Source of the DNA: Propionibacteriaceae bacterium
Lineage (GTDB): Bacteria > Actinomycetota > Actinomycetes > Propionibacteriales > Propionibacteriaceae
Length of the DNA: 7,000 bases
Reading direction: 5' to 3'
NCBI GenBank assembly: GCA_030538175.1
Contig: JAUNUL010000153.1
Span: 1 to 7,000, forward strand
The notes under the pieces are model-generated. The model ran no database searches, was not told the DNA's origin, and worked only from the letters and a program-made list of their open reading frames with translations. The first letter of the stretch is position 1. Each line of letters starts with the position of its first letter. A program made the position numbers and the translations under genes. Positions 1-6,765 of the stretch are shown here, in pieces.

Positions 1-960
1 GAGCACGCCGAACGGGATGCCGATGAAGAATGCGATGTCGACGCCGCCGAGCGCGTCGATGAGCTTATGGAAGCCTTCGAGTTCCACCAGCATGTAGTAG
101 TCAACGGTCAGGCCCGTCGCCTCCCCGACCGAGAGCTTCAGGGCATCGGCGCCCAGGTTGTCGGTCGGGCCCAGAATGTCGGGTGGGACGGTGCCGGGAA
201 CATGCTCATACATCGACGTGAGCATGAACTCCAGGCTCTCGCCCCAGCCGTTGGTGAAGCCGTTCGGGTAGTACTCCCGAAGTGGTGAGCCCTCCGGGAA
301 CGGCATCTTGGCGGTGTTGCGGGGCAGGGAGACCAGGACGGTATCGCCCGTGCGAGTGTCGATGCTCGCGAGGATGACCGTGTCGGTCCGGGTGCCCCAC
401 CGGTCTGCTCCGGCATCGCCGCCGAGAAGCAGGATGTTCAACCGCGACTTGTTCTTCCACGGATTGCGCTTGTCCAGGTTGGGCGCCGTGCCCGACCTGA
501 GGTCAGCGCCGCCCTTGAAGATCGTGTCCAGCAGGCGGGATTGGTCGAAGGAATAGCGTGCGGCGACGGCCATCGGGGTGGCGACGGTGAGCACCAATGC
601 CCCCACGAGCACCGAACTCAGCAGCCGTTCGGCTCGGGTCAGCAGAGTCGGTCGCAGGCGCAGGTGTGTCACAACGATGAGGGCGGCCCACGCGAGCGCC
701 AGCAGGGGGAGCAGTCCCACCAAGATTTTGAGCATGAACGAGTTGACGCCGAGCCCGAGAAGCGAGCTCGGGGCCAGCCAAGCCCACAGGGCCAGCCCCA
801 GCAGCACCACGCCGAACGTTCCCGCCGTCACCAGACCCGCCTTCCGCAGACCGGAGCGGATGAGGCCGGACCCGGGAACGTAGGCGCCCAGAATCGTCCA
901 GAGCGCCGCCCGGCCAAAGTCGAGATGGCCTCGGGCGGGTCGGGGAGTGCGCTCGCGCAT
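1..960 (-). CDS. LCP (LytR-CpsA-Psr) family cell-wall polymer ligase, C-terminus cut by the window edge
   Basis: The frame is open from ATG at 960 to the left edge, giving 320 residues with no stop. The start follows a good ribosome site (GAGGAG, complement of 968-973) with 7-base spacing. Three hydrophobic segments are visible at about residues 41-62, 74-97 and 112-134, preceded by a short PG-S-G segment (29-32) often seen at the N-terminus of actinobacterial LCP proteins. The extracellular LCP domain starts near residue 174 with NILLLGGDAG, then RTDTVILASID (191-201), SLPRNT (211-216) and GLTVDYYMLVELEGF (283-297). The conserved Arg and Asp residues of these blocks bind the polyprenyl pyrophosphate in characterised members. 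The family transfers lipid-linked glycopolymers to peptidoglycan on the outer face of the membrane. The rest of the domain lies beyond the window. Family assignment is firm; the polymer it handles is unknown, though a tyrosine kinase/phosphatase pair nearby suggests a surface polysaccharide. Confidence 0.93.
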   Translation of the reverse strand, partial: MRERTPRPARGHLDFGRAALWTILGAYVPGSGLIRSGLRKAGLVTAGTFGVVLLGLALWAWLAPSSLLGLGVNSFMLKILVGLLPLLALAWAALIVVTHLRLRPTLLTRAERLLSSVLVGALVLTVATPMAVAARYSFDQSRLLDTIFKGGADLRSGTAPNLDKRNPWKNKSRLNILLLGGDAGADRWGTRTDTVILASIDTRTGDTVLVSLPRNTAKMPFPEGSPLREYYPNGFTNGWGESLEFMLTSMYEHVPGTVPPDILGPTDNLGADALKLSVGEATGLTVDYYMLVELEGFHKLIDALGGVDIAFFIGIPFGVL

Positions 961-967
961 GGAGGGT

Positions 968-973
968 CTCCTC
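968..973 (-). promoter_or_regulatory. Ribosome binding site of the LCP gene
   Basis: GAGGAG on the minus strand, 7 bases before the ATG at 960. It fixes this start over other upstream possibilities. Confidence 0.7.
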
Positions 974-985
974 GTTCCGGACGGC

Positions 986-1002
986 AGCATTGTGCAAATG
1001 CT
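986..1002. repeat. Small inverted repeat upstream of the LCP gene
   Basis: Perfect 6-base arms AGCATT (986-991) and AATGCT (997-1002) surround a 5-base centre GTGCA. It lies 26 to 42 bases upstream of the LCP start codon, where an operator or promoter element would sit. It is short enough to occur by chance. Confidence 0.3.
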
Positions 1003-1060
1003 ACTCGCCACGCCGAAGTGGGGGAATTTGATGTTCGACCCAGCGGCCGGCCCCTTCGGT

Positions 1061-1089
1061 TTGTCGTCCCCGGCGGGGTCTACTAAGCT
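1061..1089 (+). promoter_or_regulatory. Candidate promoter of tRNA-Ser
   Basis: TTGTCG (1061-1066, four of six matches to the -35 consensus), a 17-base spacer, then TAAGCT (1084-1089), which fits the loose actinobacterial TAnnnT -10 pattern. Transcription would start near 1096, a few bases before the mature tRNA. Inferred from pattern and position only. Confidence 0.4.
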
Positions 1090-1102
1090 GACTCCGCGTT
1101 GA

Positions 1103-1193
1103 GGAGGCGTCGCCTAGTCAGGTCTATGGCGCCCGCCTGCTAAGCGGGTTTGGGACTTAAATCCCATCGCGGGTTCAAATCCCGCCGCCTCCG
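1103..1193 (+). tRNA. tRNA-Ser (anticodon GCU)
   Basis: The 7-base acceptor stem pairs GGAGGCG (1103-1109) with CGCCTCC (1186-1192), followed by discriminator G at 1193. The anticodon stem CCCGC/GCGGG (1132-1136, 1144-1148) holds loop CTGCTAA with anticodon GCT at 1139-1141, reading serine AGC and AGU codons. A long variable arm (hairpin TGGGA...TCCCA, about 1151-1166) is typical of class II tRNAs such as serine. The T arm pairs GCGGG and CCCGC around TTCAAAT. CCA is not encoded after the discriminator. A terminator follows at once, so this looks like a single-gene transcript. Confidence 0.97.
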
Positions 1194-1200
1194 CGCTTTC

Positions 1201-1246
1201 TGAGCCGCGACATCCATTCCGTACGGTGTCGCGGCTCAGGCTTTTC
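1201..1246 (+). terminator. Rho-independent terminator after tRNA-Ser
   Basis: A perfect 12-base stem, TGAGCCGCGACA (1201-1212) with TGTCGCGGCTCA (1227-1238), encloses a 14-base loop. It is followed by GGCTTTTCT on the plus strand. The minus-strand side lacks a T run, so it mainly acts on the tRNA transcript. Confidence 0.8.
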
Positions 1247-1283
1247 TGCGCTCGGTTCCGGGCAACAACCAGGCGGTCCGGAG

Positions 1284-1323
1284 GTGGAAAACACAGGCCC
1301 CTCCCAGCGATGGGAGGGGCCTG
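1284..1323 (-). terminator. Rho-independent terminator after the tyrosine kinase gene
   Basis: A perfect 13-base G/C-rich stem (1294-1306 with 1311-1323) closes a 4-base loop. On the minus strand it is followed by TGTTTTCC. It lies 21 bases after the kinase stop codon and ends that transcript before it can reach tRNA-Ser. Confidence 0.85.
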
Positions 1324-1343
1324 GAAGAGACAACCACTCGGGG

Positions 1344-3008
1344 TTAGCGCGCGCGTCGGGGCCGGTCGCCGAACGCAGGGGTGTCCTGGTCGGGAGCGGA
1401 AGGCCTCGGAAGTGTGGGATACGGCGCCCGGGGCGTAGGGGTGTCGATATTGGATGAGTGACCCGTGGATTCGGTCCAAGGAGAGGCTCCAACGGAGCCC
1501 GACGTGTCAACCGGTGACGGCCGGGCAGGCAGGCTCTGGGGGGCAGATGGATCGGCGCTGGGCTGGTCGCTGCTCTCCAGAAGGGGGACAGGAACCTCAC
1601 TCGTGGTTCGGGAGGTATCCGACTTGTAGTAGTAGTGGTTCCCGTAGCCGCCATAACCGTAGCCATAAAGGACAGAGCCCATGCTGCGCGGATTGGCCAT
1701 GTTCATCACAGTGCCCAAGAGGCGTCCCTGAACCCGATCCAGCACCTTCGTGCTCAGCTTGACCTGTTCCTTGAATGTCTTGCCGACCCTCAGTACCAAC
1801 AGAGCGCCGTCACACAGATTCGTCAACAGGCCTGCATCGGTGACCGGCAGCAACGGCGGGGCATCGATCAGCACCATATGATCCCGGCTCAGCTCGCGAA
1901 GCACGTCAGCCATGCGTTGCGAGCCAAGGATCTCGCTGGGGTTCGGTGGGATCCGTCCCGCCGGAATCAGCTTCAACAACGGGTTGTCGGTTGGGATCAT
2001 CGCCTCTTCAATGGGGACCTCGCCCGCGAGCACCTGAGTCAGGCCAACCTCGGAGTCTGCTTGGAAGATTCTTGCCTGCATCGGCCGACGAAGGTCTGCG
2101 TCGATGATGACCGTGCGCTGGCCCGAGGCTGCGAGGACGCGCGCGAGGTTGGATGCGATGGTCGACTTGCCCTCGCCAGGGTTGGGGCTGGTCACGACGA
2201 AGCAGCGGATCGGCTTGTCCACATCGACGTAGCGCAAGTTCGTCCGCAGCTGGCGCAGGGCCTCGGCCGCGATGCCCAATTCGTCGACAGTGGACTTGCC
2301 ACTCTTGTTCTTCGTTGCCTCATCCCTGCTCAGGGACGGAGTCTTGGGAATAACGCCCAGGGACTGGCTGCCTGTCAATTCCTCGACGTCCTTGATGTCG
2401 CGAACCCTGTTGTCCACGCGCAAGCGGACAATGGCAATGGCGAAGCCGATCAACAGACCGATGGCTGCGCCGATGGCGACGATTCGCCACACCTGCGGTG
2501 CAACAGGCTTGGTGGGGATAAGAGCGTTCTCGAGCGGAATGAGGCGGACGACCGGCAGGCCGTCGCCACCTGAGGTCTCGAGCCTCGCGGCCTCCTCAGC
2601 AGTCGCCTTCATGAACGCATCAGCCAAGTCACGAGCCTGCGTTGGCGTGGACGCTTGGGCGGTGATCTTCATGAGCGGTGCGCCGCGAACAACCGCACCC
2701 GATGCTCGGGACACCAGAGACTCTGCGGGCACGGCCAAGCCCAATTCCTGCACGACCCGCTCCGCGACCGGGCGGCTGTTCACCAGGGTCGTATACGTCG
2801 TGGCGCGTTGCGAGCCCAGCGCGTCACCGGAGAAGGCATCGCCAACGCTGGCTGGAGTGCCGGCTCCGATGTATCCAGTGGCTGTGGACTCATAGACCGT
2901 CGGCTGCACCATCGCGTAGCCGAAGCCCAGGATGGTGCCGAGAACCAAGCATGCCAGGATGAGCTTGAGATTGGCGCGCGTGAGCCGCACGAATTCCGTT
3001 AGTGTCAC
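1344..3008 (-). CDS. Polysaccharide biosynthesis tyrosine autokinase with fused Wzz chain-length domain (BY-kinase)
   Basis: The chosen GTG start at 3008 gives 554 residues. It has an AAAGGA ribosome site 6 bases upstream; in-frame ATGs at 3041 (565 residues) and 3092 (582) lack an equal signal. The N-terminal Wzz region has a membrane helix near 14-34, an outer domain, a proline motif PTKPVAP (165-171) and a second helix at 173-195. The cytoplasmic kinase carries the ExxRxxR oligomerisation motif (249-255), Walker A SPNPGEGKST (274-283), Walker A' VIIDADLRRP (300-309) and Walker B VLIDAPP (379-385). Seven tyrosines cluster at 448-461, the usual autophosphorylation site. The family phosphorylates itself and regulates chain length and export of capsule or exopolysaccharide at the inner membrane. 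A Pro/Ser/Thr-rich tail of about 93 residues after the cluster is unusual. The gene stands alone, bounded by its terminator, and diverges from the phosphatase operon. The polymer is unknown. Confidence 0.95.
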   Translation of the reverse strand: MTLTEFVRLTRANLKLILACLVLGTILGFGYAMVQPTVYESTATGYIGAGTPASVGDAFSGDALGSQRATTYTTLVNSRPVAERVVQELGLAVPAESLVSRASGAVVRGAPLMKITAQASTPTQARDLADAFMKATAEEAARLETSGGDGLPVVRLIPLENALIPTKPVAPQVWRIVAIGAAIGLLIGFAIAIVRLRVDNRVRDIKDVEELTGSQSLGVIPKTPSLSRDEATKNKSGKSTVDELGIAAEALRQLRTNLRYVDVDKPIRCFVVTSPNPGEGKSTIASNLARVLAASGQRTVIIDADLRRPMQARIFQADSEVGLTQVLAGEVPIEEAMIPTDNPLLKLIPAGRIPPNPSEILGSQRMADVLRELSRDHMVLIDAPPLLPVTDAGLLTNLCDGALLVLRVGKTFKEQVKLSTKVLDRVQGRLLGTVMNMANPRSMGSVLYGYGYGGYGNHYYYKSDTSRTTSEVPVPLLESSDQPSADPSAPQSLPARPSPVDTSGSVGASPWTESTGHSSNIDTPTPRAPYPTLPRPSAPDQDTPAFGDRPRRAR

Positions 3009-3014
3009 ACTGGT

Positions 3015-3020
3015 TCCTTT
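3015..3020 (-). promoter_or_regulatory. Ribosome binding site that selects the GTG start of the kinase
   Basis: AAAGGA on the minus strand, 6 bases before GTG at 3008. It places the N-terminus just ahead of the first membrane helix, as expected for Wzz-type proteins, and argues against the upstream ATGs. Confidence 0.75.
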
Positions 3021-3132
3021 GGAGATAGCCGTCCGGGTCATTCTGCCACTGCACGCGTGTTTCGTGTACTTCCGGAACGCCGAGCGGAACAAGGCTGTCG
3101 AGGAAGATGATCAGGGCGGGGTGTTGACTTGC

Positions 3133-3163
3133 ATTATGCGCAATATCAGCGGGCGCTGGCGAA
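3133..3163 (-). promoter_or_regulatory. Candidate promoter of the tyrosine kinase gene
   Basis: CATAAT (complement of 3133-3138, five of six consensus matches) with a weak TTCGCC (complement of 3158-3163) at 19-base spacing. Transcription would begin near 3126, leaving an untranslated leader of about 118 bases. The -10 element overlaps a TGCGCA palindrome, so control by a bound regulator is possible. Pattern-based only. Confidence 0.35.
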
Positions 3164-3195
3164 CGGGACATGTGAGGTTCCCTGCGCACGCGCCC

Positions 3196-3201
3196 TAGGA
3201 T
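3196..3201 (+). promoter_or_regulatory. Candidate -10 element of the nucleotidyltransferase operon
   Basis: TAGGAT fits the actinobacterial TAnnnT pattern and sits 7 bases before the ATG at 3209, so a transcript could begin at or next to that codon (leaderless). The same bases include AGGA (3197-3200), which could instead be a ribosome site 8 bases from the ATG. Both readings favour 3209 over 3200. No clear -35 is seen. Confidence 0.3.
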
Positions 3202-3208
3202 GGCGCGC

Positions 3209-4066
3209 ATGACTGTCGATCCGCCGCTCGCCGTGCGGGTTCAGTTTGCCCATGCCGTGGTGCAACATGTCGCGCAGGAGGCTGGAATCCGTCTGCTCCA
3301 CCTCAAAGGGCCGACCATGTCGCCTGAACTCATCGCGGGCCGCAGCCCCTCAACTGATGCCGATGTGTGGGCACAGCCAGGCCAGGCGCAGCGACTGATC
3401 AAGGCGTTGCGCGATGCGGGATGGGTCAAGGTCACCAGCTTCCGCAGCGGGTCCGCGTTCAAGCATGCGGCGACACTGCATCACAGTCTGTTCGGATACA
3501 CAGATATTCACCGATTCTTTCCGGGTCTCCAGGCGCCGGACGCGTTTGACCGACTATATGACCGCCGGGTAACACGCAGTCTGGCCGGGATTGACTGTGC
3601 CTGTCTGGATCCCGTCGCGGAGCGGTTGGTTCTGGTCGTGCACGCCGCCCGTTCCCAAAGCCGATCCAGCGATCTGGACTTGGCGTGGCACAAGCAGCCC
3701 GAGGGTGTACGCGCGGAGATTATCCAACTGGCCAACGAGGTGGAAGCGCAGGTGGCGCTGGCGGCAGCGCTGGGAAATCTTGCGGATTATGAGGGTGCCA
3801 AGTCGTATCGGATGTGGCGTACGTATACGTCGCCGTCCACCAGGCTCGAGCGACTCCGCGCGAGGATCGAGTTGGCACCGGACTGGAAAGCCCGAGCCGG
3901 TGAGCTGGTCGCCGGCTGGCAGCCGAACACTCGATACGAAGAAATTCGGAGCGGGCGGCCGCTGGGGCAAATGGGGCGCGTCCGGTTCACGCTCCAGCAC
4001 TATCTGCGACTGGCTCGCATGCTTGGCGGAGCTGTGAAGAATCGGGCTCGGCGGATCATGCGATGA
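3209..4066 (+). CDS. Nucleotidyltransferase-fold protein (NTP_transf_5-like), first gene of the phosphatase operon
   Basis: It has 285 residues from ATG 3209; an ATG at 3200 would add three residues but has no spaced ribosome site. Residues 29-35 (LLHLKGP), G44-R45 and D50-A-D52 match the Lys-Gly and DxD pattern of the uncharacterised nucleotidyltransferase family (PF14907 type) of the polymerase-beta superfamily, in which the aspartates bind metal. G71-W72 follows, as in relatives. The rest is helical and charged, ending in a very basic segment. No signal peptide or membrane helix is seen. The substrate is unknown; relatives occur beside PqqD-like proteins in exopolysaccharide and some lasso-peptide loci. 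The stop overlaps the next start (ATGA), so the two are probably translationally coupled. Family call is from recalled motifs, not a profile search. Confidence 0.75.
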   Translation: MTVDPPLAVRVQFAHAVVQHVAQEAGIRLLHLKGPTMSPELIAGRSPSTDADVWAQPGQAQRLIKALRDAGWVKVTSFRSGSAFKHAATLHHSLFGYTDIHRFFPGLQAPDAFDRLYDRRVTRSLAGIDCACLDPVAERLVLVVHAARSQSRSSDLDLAWHKQPEGVRAEIIQLANEVEAQVALAAALGNLADYEGAKSYRMWRTYTSPSTRLERLRARIELAPDWKARAGELVAGWQPNTRYEEIRSGRPLGQMGRVRFTLQHYLRLARMLGGAVKNRARRIMR

Positions 4067-4329
4067 AGACATTTCTCTGGGCACCCTGCGCGGTCCTCGA
4101 ACATTGGGATGGCTGCTATCTGGCTCCGCTGCCGAGCGGGCCGCTGCTGGTTCTGTCGGCCAGCGCTGCAGACGTGGTGGCCTGTGTATCCGACGGCGAC
4201 GACGAAGAGGCAATCGTCGGGCGGCTGGCCGAAAGCGTCGGCCTGCAGGCGTCAGTCATTCGCGAGGATGTGCTGCAGGTGCTGGCTACGCTGGTGAGCC
4301 ACAACATCCTCCTGGAGCGCCATGAGTGA
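4063..4329 (+). CDS. PqqD-like small protein (possible peptide-recognition domain)
   Basis: It has 88 residues. The start ATG overlaps the upstream stop (ATGA, 4063-4066), with no strong ribosome site of its own, which fits coupled translation. The pattern resembles PqqD: a hydrophobic strand region with W-D-G near residues 15-17, a Pro-Ser-Gly turn (24-26), then SASAADVVACVSDGDDEEAI (32-51), and a helical C-terminal half with an Asp-Val before the last helix (DVLQVLATLVSHNILLE). PqqD proteins and related RiPP recognition elements bind leader peptides and hand them to modifying enzymes; stand-alone copies also occur in polysaccharide loci with unknown roles. No precursor or modifying enzyme is convincing here, so the partner is unknown; the flanking nucleotidyltransferase and phosphatase are candidates. 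The last 8 bases overlap the phosphatase gene. Confidence 0.72.
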   Translation: MKTFLWAPCAVLEHWDGCYLAPLPSGPLLVLSASAADVVACVSDGDDEEAIVGRLAESVGLQASVIREDVLQVLATLVSHNILLERHE

Positions 4330-4840
4330 TCAGCTGAGCATTGTCTTTGTCTGTACCGGCAACATCTGTCGGTCCCCCTACGCCGAGCGACGAGCAGCCT
4401 CGCTCAGCCGTATCCATCGGTTTGCCAGCGCAGGAACACGCGCGGTGGTGGGGTCACCGATGGACGCGTTCATGGCCGCTGAAGCCAGGGAGAGGGGGGC
4501 TGACCCCAGAGGCTTTTCATCCAAACAGGTTTCGTGGGATCTGTTGGATGCGGCCGATCTCATCCTGACCGCTGAGTCGGGGCAACGCAGTTGGCTCTTG
4601 AGCGACTGGCCTCGTCTGCGCAGTCGGCTGCTCACCGTCGGCCATTTTGCGAGCATGCTGCCCGAGGCGCCCAGTGGATTGGATCCGCGCGCAGTGATTC
4701 AACAGGTGGTCGGTCGGCGAGAGCAGGTGTCAGCAGCCTTGGATGTCCCAGACCCGTATCTCAAGGGTCGAGAGGCTGCGCACGCCTGCGCCGATCTGCT
4801 GGATGAGCTGCTGGGCAAAATCTTCCTGCATCTCGGATAG
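4322..4840 (+). CDS. Low-molecular-weight protein tyrosine phosphatase
   Basis: It has 172 residues. The ATG lies inside the end of the PqqD-like gene (8-base overlap) with GGAG at 4314-4317, 4 bases upstream. The catalytic P-loop is near the N-terminus, VCTGNICRSP, with nucleophile Cys11 and Arg17 in the CX5R signature. The general-acid loop is VPDPY with Asp144. Both catalytic elements are intact and the length fits the cytoplasmic family (about 150-200). In Wzb-type systems such enzymes remove phosphate from the tyrosine cluster of the polysaccharide kinase, and a kinase with that cluster is encoded divergently about 1.3 kb away. The natural substrate is therefore inferred to be that kinase. 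An alternative role on other phosphotyrosine or phosphoarginine proteins cannot be excluded. It ends the operon, followed by a terminator. Confidence 0.95.
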   Translation: MSDQLSIVFVCTGNICRSPYAERRAASLSRIHRFASAGTRAVVGSPMDAFMAAEARERGADPRGFSSKQVSWDLLDAADLILTAESGQRSWLLSDWPRLRSRLLTVGHFASMLPEAPSGLDPRAVIQQVVGRREQVSAALDVPDPYLKGREAAHACADLLDELLGKIFLHLG

Positions 4841-4884
4841 CGCCCAAAGAAAAGAGGCCACCGGCTGGTGCCGGTGACCTCTTC
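4840..4884. terminator. Bidirectional terminator between the phosphatase and pckG genes
   Basis: A 14-position stem with one mismatch (4852-4865 with 4870-4883) closes a TGGT loop. On the minus strand the stem is followed by TTCTTT right after CTCTT, a good T-rich tail for pckG; on the plus strand the tail is weak (CTCTTCGCC). It serves two convergent genes, 12 bases after the phosphatase stop and 21 bases after the pckG stop. Confidence 0.8.
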
Positions 4885-4904
4885 GCCTCAGACTCCAAGC
4901 CTGG

Positions 4905-6716
4905 TCAGGCGCTCAGTCCCTTCTTAAGGGTCTCGAGTTCTGCCTTCACTGCCTCGGGCACATTCCCCAGCTTCTCGAACCACTCCTCGATGAGGGGGAT
5001 TTCGTTCTTCCACTCCTCGGCGTCGAACCGGGTGGCCGCGTCCAGCTTGGCCGGGTCCAGGTTCAGACCGTCAACATTGAGCGAACCGTCAGCGGGAATC
5101 GCGCCAGCCGGGGTGTCGATGGCTTCGGCGTCGCCCTCGAGGCGCCGCACGACCCATTCGAGCACGCGGCTGTTCTCACCGAAGCCGGGCCAGAGGAACT
5201 TGCCCTCGGCCGACTTGCGGAACCAGTTGACGAAGAAGATCTTCGGCAGCTTGTCGGCATCCGCCTTCTCACCGATATTGACCCAGTGCTGGAGATAGTC
5301 GTTGGCGTTGTAGCCGATGAACGGCAGCATCGCCATGGGGTCACGACGGACGACACCAACGGCGCCGGTCGCGGCGGCGGTGGTCTCCGACGAGCAGGTG
5401 GCGCCCATGAACGTGCCATGGTTCCAGTCGCGGGACTGGGCGACCAGCGGGATCGTGCTGGCGCGGCGACCGCCGAAGAGAATGGCGTCAACCGGCACAC
5501 CCTTCGGGTTGTTGAAGTCGTCCGACAGAATCGGGCACTGGGCGATCGGGGTGGTGAACCGGCTGTTCGGGTGGGCGGCCTTGGCCTCCGAGTCGGGGGT
5601 CCAGGGGTTTCCGTGCCAGTCCGTCAGGGCATCCGGCTCGAAGTCGGTCATCTCCTCCCACCAGACATCGCCATAGGGGGTGAGCGCAACGTTGGTGAAA
5701 ATCGAGTTGCCGGCCTCGACGGTCCGCATCGCGTTCGGGTTGGTGTGATAACCGGTGCCGGGCGCGACGCCGAAGAAACCGTTCTCCGGGTTCACCGCAT
5801 AGAGACGGCCATCCTCGCCCCAGCGCATCCAGGCGATGTCGTCGCCGAGGGTCTTGACGGTCCAGCCCGGAATCGTGGGCTCGAGCATCGCCAGGTTGGT
5901 CTTGCCGCACGCGGACGGGAAGGCCGCGCACACCACATACTTCTTGCCCTCGGGGGAGGTCAGCTCAAGGATGAGCATGTGCTCAGCAAGCCAGCCTTCG
6001 TCATGGGCCATGGCTGAAGCGATGCGCAGGGCATAGCACTTCTTGCCGAGAAGGGCGTTGCCGCCATATCCGGAGCCGAAGGACCAGATTTCCCGGGTCT
6101 CGGGGAAGTGCGAGATGTACTTCGTGTCATTGCACGGCCATGCAACGTCTTCTTCGCCCTCGGGAATGGGGTGGCCGACGGAGTGGATGCACTTGACGAA
6201 CGGCTTGTCCGTGCCCATCGCATCCAGCGCGGCCTGGCCCATGCGGGTCATGATCTTCATGGAGATCACGACATATTCGGAGTCGGTCAACTCGACGCCG
6301 AACTTCGGGTCGTCCGCGTCGATCGGGCCCATGCAGAACGGCACGACGAACATCGTGCGCCCCTTCATGCAGCCGTCATAGAGCTCCGACATGGTCTGCT
6401 TCATCTCGGCCGGGGCGGCCCAGTTGTTGGTCGGGCCAGCGCCCGCCTCGGTTTCGGAGCAGATGAAGGTCTGGTCCTCGACGCGGGCGACGTCAGAGGC
6501 GTCCGACCGGAAATAGAATGAGTTCGGCTTCGCTTCTTCGTTGAGGCGGATGGCCACGCCACGATCGACCAGGTGGTCGGTGAGTTCCTTCCACTCGGCG
6601 TCGGATCCGTCACACCAACGGATCGCATCAGGCTTCGTGAGCTCGGCTACCTCAGCCACCCACGCGATCAGCGCTTCGTGGGTGGTGGGTGCGTTCTGGC
6701 CAACGGTGGCAGTCAC
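4905..6716 (-). CDS. pckG: Phosphoenolpyruvate carboxykinase (GTP)
   Basis: It has 603 residues from a GTG start at 6716, with AGGAG (complement of 6726-6730) 9 bases upstream. Length and sequence fit the GTP-dependent family (EC 4.1.1.32), which interconverts oxaloacetate plus GTP with phosphoenolpyruvate plus GDP and CO2 in the cytoplasm. It links the TCA cycle to gluconeogenesis or, in some bacteria, fixes CO2. Visible motifs are ARVEDQT with Arg78, the substrate region GSGYGGN (214-220), the P-loop FPSACGKTN (266-274) with the family's reactive Cys270, the metal site TLGDDIAW (289-296), FGGRR (414-418), and the lid region around [12 protein letters not shown] (443-454). All key residues are intact, and no frameshift is seen. 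It appears monocistronic, with its own candidate promoter and terminator, and is probably unrelated to the neighbouring polysaccharide genes. Confidence 0.98.
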   Translation of the reverse strand: MTATVGQNAPTTHEALIAWVAEVAELTKPDAIRWCDGSDAEWKELTDHLVDRGVAIRLNEEAKPNSFYFRSDASDVARVEDQTFICSETEAGAGPTNNWAAPAEMKQTMSELYDGCMKGRTMFVVPFCMGPIDADDPKFGVELTDSEYVVISMKIMTRMGQAALDAMGTDKPFVKCIHSVGHPIPEGEEDVAWPCNDTKYISHFPETREIWSFGSGYGGNALLGKKCYALRIASAMAHDEGWLAEHMLILELTSPEGKKYVVCAAFPSACGKTNLAMLEPTIPGWTVKTLGDDIAWMRWGEDGRLYAVNPENGFFGVAPGTGYHTNPNAMRTVEAGNSIFTNVALTPYGDVWWEEMTDFEPDALTDWHGNPWTPDSEAKAAHPNSRFTTPIAQCPILSDDFNNPKGVPVDAILFGGRRASTIPLVAQSRDWNHGTFMGATCSSETTAAATGAVGVVRRDPMAMLPFIGYNANDYLQHWVNIGEKADADKLPKIFFVNWFRKSAEGKFLWPGFGENSRVLEWVVRRLEGDAEAIDTPAGAIPADGSLNVDGLNLDPAKLDAATRFDAEEWKNEIPLIEEWFEKLGNVPEAVKAELETLKKGLSA

Positions 6717-6725
6717 GTCCTTGTA

Positions 6726-6730
6726 CTCCT
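6726..6730 (-). promoter_or_regulatory. Ribosome binding site of pckG
   Basis: AGGAG on the minus strand, 9 bases before the GTG at 6716. A second AAGGA (complement of 6718-6722) is too close to act. It supports the GTG start. Confidence 0.65.
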
Positions 6731-6735
6731 GCAGG

Positions 6736-6765
6736 TTTATAGGGGATGGTCCAGTCGGGGTGCCA
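6736..6765 (-). promoter_or_regulatory. Candidate promoter of pckG
   Basis: TATAAA (complement of 6736-6741, five of six consensus matches) with a poor TGGCAC (complement of 6760-6765) at 18-base spacing. Initiation near 6729 would leave a leader of only about 13 bases beginning at the ribosome site, so the real promoter may lie further upstream. The upstream hexamer overlaps an arm of an inverted repeat. Confidence 0.4.

Noticed and set aside
503..1086. Open frames on both strands overlapping the start of the LCP gene.
   Set aside because: The LCP frame explains this stretch with membrane helices, a ribosome site and family motifs; the others have Arg/Pro/Gln-rich shadow composition.
1103..1193. 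tRNA-Ser as an integration site for a mobile island carrying the kinase and phosphatase genes.
   Set aside because: No integrase, transposase or direct repeat of the tRNA 3' end was found in the window, and the adjoining genes share the base composition of the rest.
1635..2573. 312-codon plus-strand open frame opposite the kinase gene.
   Set aside because: It mirrors the codon structure of a well-supported gene, has no recognisable domain, and is expected in G/C-rich DNA.
3121..3198. Short plus-strand reading frame (GTG at 3121, 25 codons, stop just before the nucleotidyltransferase gene), considered as a leader or precursor peptide for the PqqD-like protein.
   Set aside because: Only a purine stretch serves as ribosome site, the frame is continuous with an antisense frame across the kinase start, and the composition shows no leader/core pattern. 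It also overlaps the candidate kinase promoter.
5286..6017. 243-codon plus-strand open frame opposite pckG.
   Set aside because: Antisense shadow of a highly conserved enzyme gene; low-complexity Gly/Arg/Val composition and no domain signal.
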